Origin: Emergomyces orientalis
Lineage: Eukaryota > Ascomycota > Eurotiomycetes > Onygenales > Ajellomycetaceae
Direction: 5' to 3'
Length of the DNA stretch: 64,000 nt
NCBI GenBank assembly: GCA_002110485.1
Contig: MOWL01000067.1
Location: 1,364,001-1,428,000, forward strand
The translations under genes and the position numbers were made by a program. Shown here in pieces: positions 1 through 12,058 of the stretch (position 1 is the first letter of the stretch; each line of letters opens with the position of its first letter). The notes beneath the pieces are model-generated. The model saw nothing but the letters and a program-made list of their open reading frames with translations, ran no database searches and was not told where the DNA came from.

Positions 1-58
1 TCGAAAAGGACCAGTAACCGGTTGGGAAAAGGAGAAAACGGAGACAAATATTACTCAC

Positions 59-707
59 AACAGTGCGTTGACGCCGCGGCAGTACCGTTCCCACATCGGT
101 CTAAATCTCGGCTGGCCTCCAAGGTCCCAACTATATGCTTCTGTTAGAACACGGGATTGCACTGGGGCTGAAAATGATGGATATGTATCCAGACGGATCA
201 GGCTGACCATTTTAGTGTGACATGACCTTTTTGTACGCGGGCAGTATTGAATCCGATGGTGGGTATAGAACTGAGGGTGGTGTTAGTGGAAAACATGGTA
301 AATCTACGAGCAGACGTCCTCAACGCTCCTTAGACATACTCTATCGTGAATTCCCCTCCCTAGCTCCCTTTCAATTAGCACAACATACCATGAAACAATA
401 GTATTGAAGTTTCGTCACTGCAGATAGGGAAATGGTTGTCTTACCGCTAAAACCCGCAACAAGGACGACTTTCCGGCATTTTGCAATCCGACCATTGTCA
501 CATCCATTTCTGTTGCCCTGTATCACACACAATTGAGCGTGAAGAATTAGTTATATTGCCATGGGTGTCGGATACTACTGCGCTTGATGAAGCTTTTACA
601 CCACTGGTTGCAGCCCATCGCATCGCATGGGGATGTTCGAGGCGCAAAACTAACCAAAACTTTCTGAGCAACCAGTCATAGATACTTTTGAAGAAGCCCG
701 CCATCAT
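59..707 (-). CDS. arl8: Arl8-type small GTPase, 5' part (cut by left edge)
   Basis: Small Ras-like GTPase of the Arl8 family, which acts on lysosome/vacuole membranes. Five exons lie in the window: 707-655, 517-445, 359-340, 270-208 and 130-59. Bases 58-1 are the start of the next intron, and the C-terminal half is off the left edge. Every junction has GT..AG and the frame stays open. The product reads MMAGFFKSIYDWLLRKFW, then the P-loop GLQNAGKSS, GGEFTIDSIPTIGFN, and the G3 motif WDLGGQ followed by PRFRPMWERYCRGVNA. The N-terminal helix has no glycine after Met, as in Arl8 and unlike myristoylated Arfs. Two ATGs are adjacent (707 and 704). The second has A at -3 and G at +4 and may be the real start. 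Exon 3 is only 20 nt. The gene is divergent from RPA135. The family call is firm from these motifs; the missing half cannot be judged. Confidence 0.9.
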
Positions 708-2165
708 GAATCTGGTCCGAACAAATCGTCGTGATGTCTGATATCCAAGAGGTAGTAAGCGGCAACCAGGAGGGCAACGAGAGAGATTTGGCGGTAACAG
801 GACCTGGCTCACGGTAATTTTGCGAGGTTTGTGTGAGAGATCCAGAGAGGGGATGAGTAAAGATAGCGCGGGAATATTATCGTGTTGTGTACAGAAATAT
901 GTACACCAAGAATTTAGTCGTTGTGTGAGGCGTCTGAAAAGAAGAAGGGTAAGAGATGGATCTGCGGAACAAAGCACGCACAATGACGAAAATACCTTCT
1001 TTATTCTTAGGATAGAAGTGCGAGGTATAATCTCGCATTCCAGGTCGAGATGGAGCACAAAAACCTGTATGACAGGCAGAAACCCAAAAAAAGGAATAAA
1101 TCAGGCGTAAACCATTAACACATAAGGCACAAGAACAAACTATACGGCAAGCACGCAACCAAATAAAAAAAATGAATGAGATGGATATAAGTTTCAAAAA
1201 GGAAATGAAATGAAATGGAAATAGCGGGTAGGGAAACCTTCTTGTCTGGCAACAATGCGTAGACCTCAGAAGAAGCTCCTCACCAGCAAGAGAGAGGAAG
1301 AGCTTCCTTTTTCCAGGCAATCAACGAGTACAGAATTTTTGGCACCTTATGGCTGCATTCACCTCCGCGCGAAGTATGTCTGTGTACACATGACCGAAAG
1401 TGATGTTTTGACGCCTAGTGCGAGGAGTGTGCTACTGGGGTTTGCGGGCGGTGTTTCGACCTTGGAGCCCTGGTCCCTGTTACCGTTCCTTGCGGAGAAA
1501 GTATGCAGATTGCAGTGTGCAGTGCGCATCCGCTGGCCAGTTCCCATCCACGCAGATGCCACCCAGTTGACGGTGAAGTAGAAACAGTGGAGAAACTAGA
1601 GCCCACTCGGCGCTAAGTAGTTGGGATAATGTATTTATTCCCTTTTTATCAATCCTGCCGCTGCTGCTGATCGCAGAGAATAATGGAGACTATTGGTTGG
1701 CTTGGTAGTTGGCTTGGTTGTTGCATTTAATCATAAATCATATTATTCTTCGGTGGTGGTTGGTCGTTGATCCAGTTACCGCCAAATGTTGGGCAGGCGG
1801 CTTGGTGGTATCTTCACGTGATGATAGCTGTCCGCTTTAGTTTCTCGAAAAATTTCACTTCCGCAGAGCCTCAAGGAGGGAAAAAAAAAATGTAACACGA
1901 GCTTAGGGAGGCAATTCAACGGAGCAAAGACAAGTGGAATGGCACTCAGCATTTGACGGGTTGGTTTTCTATTTATATTTCAAATCTTGATTTCGAGCTC
2001 TTCCATCCATCATGGCGGCTTCACCCTAGCTGTCAAAAAGCTTAACCGCTTCAACCCAGGGGCATTGATATCCCACTTGTGCGAGCTCCTCCAACTTGTC
2101 AAAGCTTCGGATTTCCCCTCCCGCTTCAATTGCATTTGGTTTGAAATTTAGCGGTTTAATCCGCC
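708..2165. other. Intergenic, divergent promoters of arl8 and rpa135
   Basis: About 1.46 kb between two divergent start codons. The short open frames here overlap one another, show no family motif and use no consistent codon pattern. An A-tract lies near 1880-1890. I see no tRNA, repeat or supportable gene. It most likely holds the two promoters and 5' leaders. Confidence 0.6.
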
Positions 2166-5100
2166 ATGGCATCCCCAACAGATACAGAGTGGTCGGTTGA
2201 ATACGACACTCTCCGGCGTGAGCGGTTATTCCGACATCCTCCCAAGGATCACACCGCATATCCGTCACTCGCAGCAACCATCCGCCCCCATATCGACTCC
2301 TTCAATGCCTTATTTGACGATAATAAAGTCTTAGAGGCTGCTCTAAAGGATATTGGCACCAAATCATTTCTCGACGGCGATGCCGAAACACAGGAGCAGA
2401 AGCGAGCTGGGTTGGACGAAGGGAGACGGGCGCCTCGGAGAAACAAGCTCTCAGTGCGCATTACGGAGCTGTTTCTTGAAAAGGCCATGCTGCCAACATC
2501 GAACAAGTTCAGTACACGGAACAGAGAAATCTACCCTTCGGAGTGTCGAGAGAGACATGCAACATATCGTGGCAGATTAAGGGCGCGATTAGAGTACAGG
2601 GTGAACAACGGGGAATGGAAAGAGTCGGTCAGAGAACTGGGCCAGGTCCCGATCATGTTAAGAGTGAGTTTACAGTTCAAAAATGTTATCTATCCATTAT
2701 TGTTTCTTTTCTTTTGTTGTTTTAATTGATTGGCCGGAACATTTGATTTACATTAAAAAAAATGCCGTACAGTCCAACCGATGTCACCTCGAAAAGTGCT
2801 CGCCGGAACAGCTTGTCCAACAAAAGGAGGAGTCAGAAGAGCTTGGCGGCTATTTTATCGTCAATGGAAACGAGAAACTTATTCGAATGCTGATTGTCGG
2901 ACGGAGAAATTTTCCCATGGCCATCATTCGCAACTCCTTTACGAAACGCGGCCAGACATATACCAAATTTGGTATTCAAATCCGTTCCGTTAGGCCTGAC
3001 CAGACTTCCCAAACCAACGTTTTACATTACCTCAGCGATGGCAATGTGACATTCCGGTTTACTTGGAGGAAAAATGAGTTCCTTGTCCCCGCCGTGATGA
3101 TTTTGAAAGCACTGGTAGAGACGAATGATCGGGACATTTTTGAGCGTTTGGTTGGCCGTGAAGGGTCTAAAGGAATTCAAAACTCTTTCGTCACGGATCG
3201 GGTCGAGCTACTTTTACGGACATACAAGGGCTATGGTGTTCATGGAAGGGACGACACGAGAGCTTACCTTGGAGAGAAATTCCGGCCCGTTTTGGGAATG
3301 CCCGAAGATATGCCGGATGAAGTCGTAGGCACTGAATTTCTTCGAAAGGTCGTATTGCCACATCTCGGTAATCAAAATGTGACCGAGTCTCAGGACAATG
3401 ATAAGTTCAATATGATCCTCTTCATGATCCGGAAGCTATATACCCTGGTAGCGGGAGATTGCGCTCCAGATAACCCTGACGCTGTTTCAAACCAAGAAGT
3501 ACTACTTGGCGGTTTCTTATACGGGATGCTTTTGAAGGAGCGCCTCGAGGAATGGCTGAGAGCCTTTGGTCCAATTGCGCGTGACTGGAGTTTCAGGAAT
3601 CAACATGCAAAATTCTCCGACCCAAGATTTGAGAAGGAATTCCTCAGTAGAATCGTGTCTAGGACGAATGAAAATATTGGTGGTGCACTGGAATACTTCC
3701 TCTCTACTGGTAACCTCGTCAGTCCAACAGGTCTCGATCTACAACAACCGTCTGGTTATACTGTTATGGCCGAGAAAATTAATTTCTACCGGTTTATCAG
3801 CCATTTCCGAATGATACACAGAGGAAGCTTCTTTGCACAGCTTAAAACGACTACTGTTCGTAAGCTTCTCCCTGAAAGTTGGGGGTTCCTTTGCCCAGTT
3901 CATACACCCGATGGAAGTCCGTGCGGTCTCTTAAACCATCTAGCCCATAAATGTGAAATCGCAACAAGTAATTTGGATGTCTCTGGTGTCCCTCAAGTGA
4001 TATCGAATCTGGGAGTCACTTCCGAGTCATCCGTTTCTCTGGACGAAAGTGTGGTGGTCCAACTGGATGGGCGAATCCTTGGCTACTGTTCTCCGAAACA
4101 AGCTCGCATGATTTCTGATACCCTGAGATATTGGAAGGTGGAGGGAAATAAAAATATTCCCTTGGAGCTTGAAATCGGATATGTCCCCAATTCGAATCGA
4201 GGACAATACCCTGGCGTCTATCTATTCTCCCAGTGTGCGAGGATGGTTCGACCAGTTAAATATCTGCCACTGGACAAACTTGACTATGTTGGCCCATTCG
4301 AGCAGCCATATATGGAAATTGCCTGCGTTCCGTCCGATATCATGTCCGGTGTATCTACCCATGTGGAATTCGACCCTACCCACATCCTTTCGATCGTCGC
4401 CAACATGACTCCGTTCTCCGACTTCAACCAATCTCCCCGTAATATGTACCAATGTCAAATGAGTAAGCAAACCATGGGAACTCCAGGAGCATCTATAGAA
4501 TACCGTACGGATAACAAACTCTACCGATTACAAACCGGACAGACCCCTATTGTTCGGCCCCCTCTTTATAATAGCTACGGACTCGACAACTTCCCTAACG
4601 GCACGAATGCTGTTGTGGCTGTGTTATCGTACACTGGTTATGATATGGATGACGCTATGATTATCAACAAAGCTGCTCATGACAGAGGATTTGGGTGGGG
4701 GACAATTTACAAAACAAAAATATACTCCCTCGACGACAAAGAATCGCGTGGTCGGGGTAAGGCGAGACGAGAGGTTAGCAAACTTTTCGGATTCGCACCG
4801 GGCGGTCTTATCAAAGGAGAATGGCGAAAGGCTCTGGATGAAGATGGCCTCCCTCACATCGGTGCCCGTGTGACAGAAGGCAGCATCGTTGCCGCATGGC
4901 ATACTGTCCGTTTCGATCCAATATCGAATTCCTACATCAATATCGACAGACAAACCCACCTCATCAAGTACAAGGACACAGAAGAAGGCTACGTCGATAG
5001 TGTCCGCATCCTCGGTTCCGAAACAGGTGGTGACCCCTGCCAAGCCCTCAGCGTCAAATACCGCGTCCCCCGAAAACCAGTCATTGGAGATAAATTCTCC

Positions 5101-6006
5101 TCCCGCCACGGACAGAAGGGTGTATGTTCCCAACTGTGGCCTGCGATCGACATGCCTTTCTCTGAAACCGGCATCCAGCCCGACATCATCATCAACCCGC
5201 ACGCTTTCCCTTCTCGAATGACAATTGGTATGTTCATTGAGTCCCTTGCGGGCAAAGCTGGCTCTCTCCACGGTCTCGCCCAGGACTCCACCCCGTTCCG
5301 ATTCTCCGAAGAACACACCGCAGGTGACTTCTTCGGCGAACAACTGCGCAAAGCTGGCTATAACTTCCACGGCAACGAACCCATGTACTCCGGAATAACA
5401 GGCCGCGAGTTTGCCGCAGACATTTACCTGGGCGTCGTCTACTACCAACGTCTCAGACACATGGTTAACGATAAATTCCAAGTGCGGACAACGGGCCCCG
5501 TGAACGCATTAACAGGACAGCCCGTCAAGGGCCGTGCGAAAGGTGGTGGTATCCGTGTCGGAGAGATGGAGCGCGACTCACTTCTCGCCCACGGCGCCGC
5601 TTTCCTCCTGCAAGACCGGCTGATGAATTGCTCGGACACCACGCGCTCGTGGATCTGTAGGACTTGCGGCTCGTTTCTCTCGACGCAGGTTGCTGCCTCT
5701 AAGCTCATGGCGCCAAGTAAAAACCCCGCTATGACTGCTGTTACGCAGTCGTCGTCATCTGGCCTTGGGAGGCCCGGTGGTGCCGTGAGTGCGTTGGGTG
5801 GCACTGCAGGGATTGTGCGCTGTCGCCGATGTGCGAGGGAAGCGATCTTTGATGACCCCCGAGCTGAAGTGTGGGAGGATGGAGACGGGAAGCGGTTCGT
5901 GGGTGGGGATGATACAACGGTTGTTGCCGTGCCGGGCGTGTTGAAGTATCTTGATGTGGAGTTGGCTGCTATGGGTATCAAGCTGACTTTTAAGGTCAAT
6001 AATTGA
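2166..6006 (+). CDS. rpa135: DNA-directed RNA polymerase I second-largest subunit (Rpa135)
   Basis: Second-largest subunit of RNA polymerase I, the beta homologue, which forms half of the active-site cleft that transcribes rDNA in the nucleolus. Exon 1 is 2166-2663 and exon 2 is 2773-6006. The 109-bp intron (GTGAGT..ACAG) is phase 0 and joins IMLR to SNRCHLEKCSPEQL, the expected Rpa135 sequence. The product is about 1243 aa, close to the yeast protein's roughly 1200. Visible signatures are GGYFIVNGNEKLIRML near residue 190, GDKFSSRHGQKGV and DIIINPHAFPSRMT of the hybrid-binding region, and a C-terminal zinc ribbon with CRTC and CRRC pairs. The start ATG sits in a good context (GCCATGG). It converges on pre2. 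Long antisense frames inside it are shadows. Identity is very secure. Confidence 0.98.
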
Positions 6007-7026
6007 AGTTCTGTGATAGATAGGTGTATACCTGTATGTGGTTTGATGGTGTATTCGAAGCTGAGGGTAGGTTTGGATAAACTGAGCCCAAGAATAATAA
6101 AAGAAGCAAAATATGAAATATGAAATCGGCGTGTGTAAGGTAAAGATGATATATCATTTGTTATTTCTGGTGTTTTTATGACCATTTTTCCTTTCTCTTT
6201 AGATCTGGCGAAAATATCTTTCTGTCTTTTCCACTTGCCTACTTGCGGTGGCACATGTGGCTAAAGGTTTTCAAGAATAGATCATTAAGATGATTTTCGT
6301 CAGTTGTTCCTTTAACATGCTCATAAATTATCTGAACGTTTGTCTATGTAAACCAAATGGGCAATGAATATTAGCCGCACGCATCACATACTATGGCATA
6401 TCAAAATTCAATTGAATCGTTGAATGGAGCAGTTCCTTTTGATGAAGCCTAAAGACAGTCCATCCACGGCATTTACCACATCGCTCCGTAACAACTGTGG
6501 GGCAAACACGGCGAATTGACGCTGACAACGTTTTCTTCCCAGATCAGTCACCCCAAGCACCATTACCCCGGGAAATACTCATAGCGTACCACGCTTGTTG
6601 TATGGTGTCACAATGGATTACCCTCAGATTTCATCCAGAACTTCCCCTGCGTGTCAACCAACTAAGAATTTTCCAGGATGATCCCACCCCAAGAGTTTTC
6701 GGAGGTGCAGAAGCCACCACTCACATGGGATATGAGTAAACAACCCCTCCATCGTCAAGCTGGGTGGGCCCAGATAGAATACTTTCGTAAGGACAATGTT
6801 TTGCATTTAGAAGCAGTGGACTGAGAGATTGATAGCATTCCTTGGTGCGTGGGTTCGGGCTCAAGGGGGAAGAAAGGAAAGTCGCCAGTTGCCGAATTCT
6901 ACCATATTTATTTCTAGCAAGCTAAATTAACACAAGTGGTAGAAGTAAAAGAATAAGCAAGTCGTTTAAACAGATAAACAATAAACAACCGCTCAACATC
7001 ATTAAAGCCTGAATAAACTACCCCGT
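6007..7026. other. Intergenic between convergent rpa135 and pre2
   Basis: About 1.0 kb holding the 3' ends of two convergent genes. An AATAA-type signal occurs near 6092. The 80-codon frame at 6497 has no recognisable motif and no upstream context, so I do not call it. Nothing else is supportable. Confidence 0.5.
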
Positions 7027-8156
7027 TCACTCCAACGATCCCGTAACATTCGAAAACTCATTCTTCTCCAACTTCGTCTTCCAGAATATCGGATTGGTAT
7101 CGTTGAACCCATGCTTCTCCCACCCGGCCTCCTTGACATGGTACAGATTGATATAACCGCCCGAATACGCATCTCTATGCGTCGCAGCGAGGATGCTCCG
7201 TCTACCCAACTCTAATGCCTCCTCGTCAGTTAAGTCATATCTGTACTCCGCATCTAAGACACCGTATGCGAACGTTTGGCCGGAGCCGACGCAGAAGAGG
7301 TTCCCTGCCAGTCGTGTTCCGTCTGAGTCGATGTAGTAGAGCGCGGGCCCCTCTTGAGGGGTTACTCCGGCGCACATTGTGCCCATGCTTAGTCCCATGC
7401 CCTTGTAGTTGTAGACGAGGTTGGAAAGGATCTTGGAAGCCGCGGCGACGGATATGCGGCGTTTGTGGCGGAGTTCGTGGAGACGGCATTGCATGCCTAG
7501 GTAGGCGAGCCAGTATTGGCAGTCCTACAACAGAGGATGGGGATTGTTAGTAGGTTGTTGTCAATGTTCCTTCTGGTGTGGAATGTGCAGTGTAGCAAAG
7601 CGCTAGACTGTTAAACAAAGTAGAATCTAAAGCAAAAACGGCAATGATGGGGATATGGTTCCATTGTAGCCGGGATATAAGAATAATGTCAGTACATACC
7701 GCGGCACCACCAGCCATGGTCCCCAACAGACAACTATTGATCTCAATAACTTTCTTTACGGTCTGACTCGCTATCCAGTTGCCCGCCGTAGCTCGGGAAT
7801 CCGTCGCCACAATGATTCCTCCTTGAAATCTGAACGCAAGAGTCGTAGTACCATGAGCAAGTTTAATGGGGCAATCTGGGTTGGCATGGTCGTCGGTTGC
7901 GGCTCGCAGAAAAGCAGCAGGCTAGATAGAACAATGGAGCTGTCAGAACTGATACGGTGGGCAAAGACGAGTGGTCCAAGACGACAGCCAGTAGTAACTC
8001 TCAAGAACTTCCCCCAAGACTCACTTTATCGACTGGAGGAAGGGCGAATTTTAGAGATAGGGGAGGCAATGTCTCTGTGAGCTCTTGCTCTTCATTCTGG
8101 GAGTAGCCTTCGCTTTGGAACATAGGCCGGGAGTATTGAGCGACGAGGGTATCCAT
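7027..8156 (-). CDS. pre2: 20S proteasome beta-5 subunit (Pre2/PSMB5)
   Basis: Catalytic subunit of the 20S proteasome with chymotrypsin-like activity. Exons are 8156-8025, 7921-7700 and 7524-7027. Introns are 103 and 175 bp, both phase 0 with GTGAGT and GTATGT donors. The product is 283 aa, the normal size. A 68-residue propeptide ends at HG, and the predicted catalytic threonine is Thr69 in HGTTTLAFRFQGG. It is followed by VATDSRATAGNWIAS, GTMAGGAADCQYW and MGLSMGTMCAGV, all beta-5 hallmarks. The start at 8156 (MDTLVAQYSR) is the first family-like Met; an upstream in-frame Met at 8204 would add an unlikely leader. It converges on rpa135, and a tRNA gene lies 258 bp upstream on the other strand. 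Function is known for the family; autoprocessing is inferred from it. Confidence 0.97.
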
Positions 8157-8413
8157 GATGGGCAGTAAAGGTCTAAGCAAGGAATGAGACGGAAAAAGAG
8201 ACACAGGAAATGAAACGAGAAGAAAATTAAAAGGAAGAGATAGTATACAGAGTGGTTGGAAGTTGGAGATAATAAGCCTGGAGCTTGACTGAGCATGGGG
8301 TGAGGTGGTTGCAGTCGCGTCACAGCTGCCTGTATCACATGACCTGGATTTTACTACTCACCCATCGATACGCTGACAGAGCTGGATCAGGCCATACGGG
8401 GTACCCTAAACAC

Positions 8414-8511
8414 GGGGGTATGGCCGAGTGGTCTAAGGCGCTGCATTTAAGTTTTTCCGGAAACACTGCAGTGAACGTGAGTTCGCGCGCGTTCGAACCG
8501 CGCTGCCCCCA
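8414..8511 (+). tRNA. tRNA-Leu (anticodon UAA) with a 14-nt intron
   Basis: The sequence folds as a class II tRNA. The acceptor stem GGGGGTA pairs with TGCCCCC, the D arm carries TGGCCGAGTGG, the anticodon stem CTGCA pairs with TGCAG, the long variable arm is TGAAC-GTGA-GTTCG, and the T arm is GCGCG-TTCGAAC-CGCGC with discriminator A at 8511. Anticodon TAA is at 8448-8450, with a canonical intron one base 3' of it, about 8452-8465. It would decode UUA. A T6 run about 20 bases downstream (within 8512-8540) is a fitting Pol III terminator. The intron itself begins with five T's, which is unusual for a Pol III gene. Box A and box B (GTTCGAA) are present. Confidence 0.95.
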
Positions 8512-9104
8512 TATTCTATTTTTATTTTATTTTTTCAATTTAGTATTATTTTAGTTTTAGTTTCTTGCGGTTGAAATTTCTACTCTCTTCGTACATCACT
8601 CCGTAAATAATTTGGAGATATAGGGGTTGGCGGCTAACCCGGATACCCTCCTGTCGCATATTCTCACACATGATGGACCTGTGTTTCCTATCATATTAGT
8701 CGGCTAGTGCGAACGATATGGAACTAATACAAGGAGGCTACTTCATCATTATGTGTAGGATGCTATTTCAATTATCACTGGACTATTAAAACTGCATATT
8801 AGAGGAAGAGTATAAATACAATATCCCATACAATACGCCAGCGGAATAAAACACCAGCCACAGAAACCATCCCTGGCCTTTTTCTTATTATATTTCTTTC
8901 CCACCCTCCGCCCCTTTTCTTTCTTCCAGTTTCTGGTTCAAACTAACAGGACGAATGATCAAATCATCTTTCCAGCTAGATGCACCCGGATATACTTGCC
9001 CCTTGCACCTGGTCATGCATACTGCCAATGAAACGCGAAATAAAACAAAAGGACAGGCCATTACCTCCCAAGTTACCTTCCCCTTCCCATTCATTCCCCT
9101 TTTA
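8512..9104. other. Intergenic after the tRNA and the pil1-type 3' region
   Basis: AT-rich stretch. It opens with the T-rich Pol III terminator of the tRNA and ends with the 3' flank of the Pil1-type gene. I see no gene in it. Confidence 0.5.
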
Positions 9105-10072
9105 CTATGCAGCAACAGGCTGCTGCATCGAAGACGTAGAAACTCTCTCCTTCTGATAAGAATCTTCCTCTTGATCACCATTAACATGGCTGGTAGGCAT
9201 CAAATTCACTCCCATTCCTGCTGCAGCGGAGTGGACTGGTTCGAGACTTGCCTCCCAGCCGCGTAGATCCTGCTCAGCATCATTGAGGACCTGGCGGGCC
9301 TGATCGGATTGTTCATAGGCACCCCGGGTATCTCCGGGAACGAGCGGGGTGTCGTCCAGGAGATTGAGCAGACGACGACCATGGCGGGCGAGTATGATTT
9401 GCTTCTCTGCCCTTTCAATGGTGGCGGCTAGATGGATGTCGAATGCTTCCTTGAGCTTTTGGCGGGTCTGTAGGGTTGGGAAGGAATTGGTTAGTTCTGG
9501 CAGGTATATGAACGGTTTCTCAGGGAGGGGAAGGAGAGGACGAGAAATAAAAAGGGGAATGGTGGTAAGGTTAACTAATCGATTATCAAACTTACAATAT
9601 TCGTCAATTGTGCCTCAGCTACCAGTGTCTGTGCCTCCGCCCTAACCAGCTCCTGTTCCAAGCTCACCAGCTTGGGACTATTCGGATCCTTGATTTTCTG
9701 CTTTTGGATCTCATCCACAACACGCGACTTATAGTCCCTGGCAGGTTGCACGGAGCCCTCCGTATTGCGAATCTGCTTTAGCACATTACGGTAATCCTCC
9801 AGGTTCTGTGCGTACAGATCCTCTTGCTCGCCCATTTCCGCAAGTAGCACGCCCATCTTGTCAGATATGTCGGAAACAGCGATGTCGCCTGTGGATTCCC
9901 CCCAATCGGACAGCTGCGAAGCAATGGAGACACGGTCTCGTCCCGCATTCTCGTACGAGCCGATGGCGTGGTTCTCTGCCTTGATAAGCTTGTAGAGCCT
10001 TCGGCATAGTTCGGGTTGCTGGGTGCCACGCAAGGTGGCCATACTGAAGCGGTGCTTAACTGGGCGGTCCAT
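9105..10072 (-). CDS. Pil1/Lsp1-domain eisosome protein (second paralogue type)
   Basis: BAR-like membrane-sculpting protein of the Pil1/Lsp1 family, which assembles eisosomes under plasma-membrane furrows. Exons are 10072-9596 and 9467-9105, with a 128-bp phase-0 intron (GTAAGT..ACAG). The product is 279 aa. The core is clear: SQLSDWGE, DISDKMGVLLAEMGEQED, IRNTEGSVQPARDYK, DPNSPKLVSLEQELVRAEA and LVAEAQLTNITRQKLKEAF, then LLDDTPLVPGDTRGAYE. It differs from the canonical Pil1/PilA form. The usual N-terminal Met-His-Arg-Thr segment and long leader are missing, and the protein opens MDRPVKHRFSMATLRG. The C-terminal tail is short and ends MQQPVAA. This fits the divergent second paralogue (PilB-like) of Aspergillus, an inference from sequence character. 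No partner gene lies beside it. Confidence 0.9.
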
Positions 10073-11947
10073 TACTTGACTTTTTCTGCTGCGAACAGAG
10101 CGTGAGCGGTCCCTGGATATAATTTTTTTTTTGTTTTTGATTTCCTAGTCAGAATATATGACTCTTTCTATCGCAAGGTAGACGATGTAGAACGGGTGGG
10201 AAAGTGGTGAATGGTTTCTCACATTTCGACTGAATTCTAATTACTTATATGTAGCCTTGTTTCTTCAATCGTATCGAATACCGGGTATGCGCGGGTGGGA
10301 GTAATATATCTGGTGTTTTTCGCCCAGATATGCCCCTTTTCCTCTGATATGTATTGTACTGGGATCAAACGTAATATGAAGCGGAGGCGAGGATGAACCA
10401 CAACAGTCGTAGAAACTACCAATGAGAATGAGAAAGAGCAGATCTTAAAGCAAAACAACCGGTTTCTCCTTCTTCCGCCCTTATGCTCCCCTATATCGCC
10501 CCCCATGATCCCTTCCAATTGACGGTAGCTGAGTTCTATTGCAGTGGCCGCTGACGTCACGACGACCACATGCTGCTTTGGGATACTTTTCAAAGCGCAA
10601 ATTGTATAGTTCTATATTTCTGAAATGAGGGGGTGATGGAAGCAAGATGGTTTAATTTGCAAGTTGCTTGTGTCATATGGCTTGACGGGTTGCCTTCTGG
10701 GGTAATGAGGAGGAAGCCCTAATTCGAATACGGGTTGTTTAACCATGGTGTTCATGGCGTTAATTTTCTTTTTAACTATCTATGAAGTATCGACCAATGC
10801 AATTGGTTAATGGGAGAGAATGGGATTTGCCTAAAGAACGGGGTTGTTCTAACCGCATGGTTCCGCTCCTTGAAGTTAATGTCAATTGTACTTTATGATG
10901 ATAGTTGTAGTAAAATCATAACTCAACTTATGATATGATGTGATATTTATATAGAAAAAAAAAAGGTGTAATCGATTAATAAAATGAAAAGTTACTATGC
11001 AGCACATCTCGCGAGAAACAGGTTCAAGTTCAATTTAGCTCCCCGTCCATCAACCCCCAGCGCATTACTAAAGAAAAAAAGCAGTTGTATAAATAGGAAA
11101 TGCTGGCCCAAAATTGCCCGTTCAAAACAATAACCATTATCTGTTGAGGGCAGAATATCAACACACTGTACTGGAACCAGTCAACGTAGTAGGAAATCGC
11201 AAATTCGTTCGCGCGAGAAATAGATAATCCTGAAGGCAATTTCTGTCCTTGTTTCTGTATAGACTTCCAAATTGAGGTTGTGTCGATATGATGAATACGT
11301 ATCACCGGAAGCAATGTGTAGTAGGATGCCGAAGCCGCTTCCTTCGAAGGGGTAATTTTCCCTTCCACAACTGTTCAACTTGTTTACCAGTGCAAGGTTA
11401 CAGCCATTGGATTCCGGACGACAAGTGATCCCCTCTTCCCATTGACGAGGGGTCGGGCACACAGGTACACACCCTTCGCCATCACCATCACCCCGGGTTT
11501 CCTCAGCGCCAATTGATACCGGTTTGAGTACGAAACCCAACCTCCCTTACCCCTCCCTTTTTCCCCAAGGGCAGGGTCATTTCTCAACCTTAACACACAA
11601 CCCCAAGATACCCCCAGATTCCAATCAACATCCACACCTGCAACCCAAAATAGATGAAGATTTGCACCTACACCTGTAACTAGAGTAGTATGAAAGTCTG
11701 CTCCGCGGCGGACATCCGGGATAGATCGTGATCGGCCGTGGATAAATCGGGTATATAGTGCATTCGGTATATGGCCGGCTGCACAGTATCGGAGTGCGGC
11801 GTTGGCAGAAAAGAGAAGAAATGGGGTAGACGCGTATGCTTCGGGAAGGGTTTATGTAGTAGTAACAGTCGCAGGACCTAGGGCAGGACCTATGAGAGTG
11901 ACTGGGGCAGGGATTGGGCCTCTGCTTGGGGCAGGTACAGGGAGGAG

Positions 11948-12058
11948 AGTTGGGCTTAGAGTTGGACTTAGAGTTGGACTTAGAGTTGGACTTAGAGCTG
12001 GAGTTCGAGCTGGAGCTCGAGCTGGAGCCTGAGCTTGAACTAGAACTCGAACTGGAGC
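11948..12058. repeat. Minisatellite of 12-nt units grading into 6-nt GAGCTN units
   Basis: Four tandem copies of GAGTTGGACTTA are followed by about eight diverged hexamers of the form GAGCTS/GARCTS. Because the unit is a multiple of three, it reads open in several frames: Leu-Glu/Leu-Asp or Val-Gly-Leu-Arg on plus, and Ser-Asn-Ser-Lys or Ala-Pro/Ser-Pro-Thr-Leu on minus. No frame has a recognisable domain on either side, so I treat it as a repeat rather than a gene. Confidence 0.8.

Noticed and set aside
498..1058. 186-codon minus-strand open frame
   Set aside because: Its middle is exon 1 of the Arl8 gene (MMAGFFKSIYDWLLRKFW) read through into intron 1. The real structure is spliced.
1817..1830. 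Box C-like GTGATGA motif (possible snoRNA)
   Set aside because: No box D at a suitable distance and no terminal stem.
4624..5481. 285-codon antisense frame over rpa135
   Set aside because: Shadow of the highly conserved Rpa135 coding strand; no independent motif.
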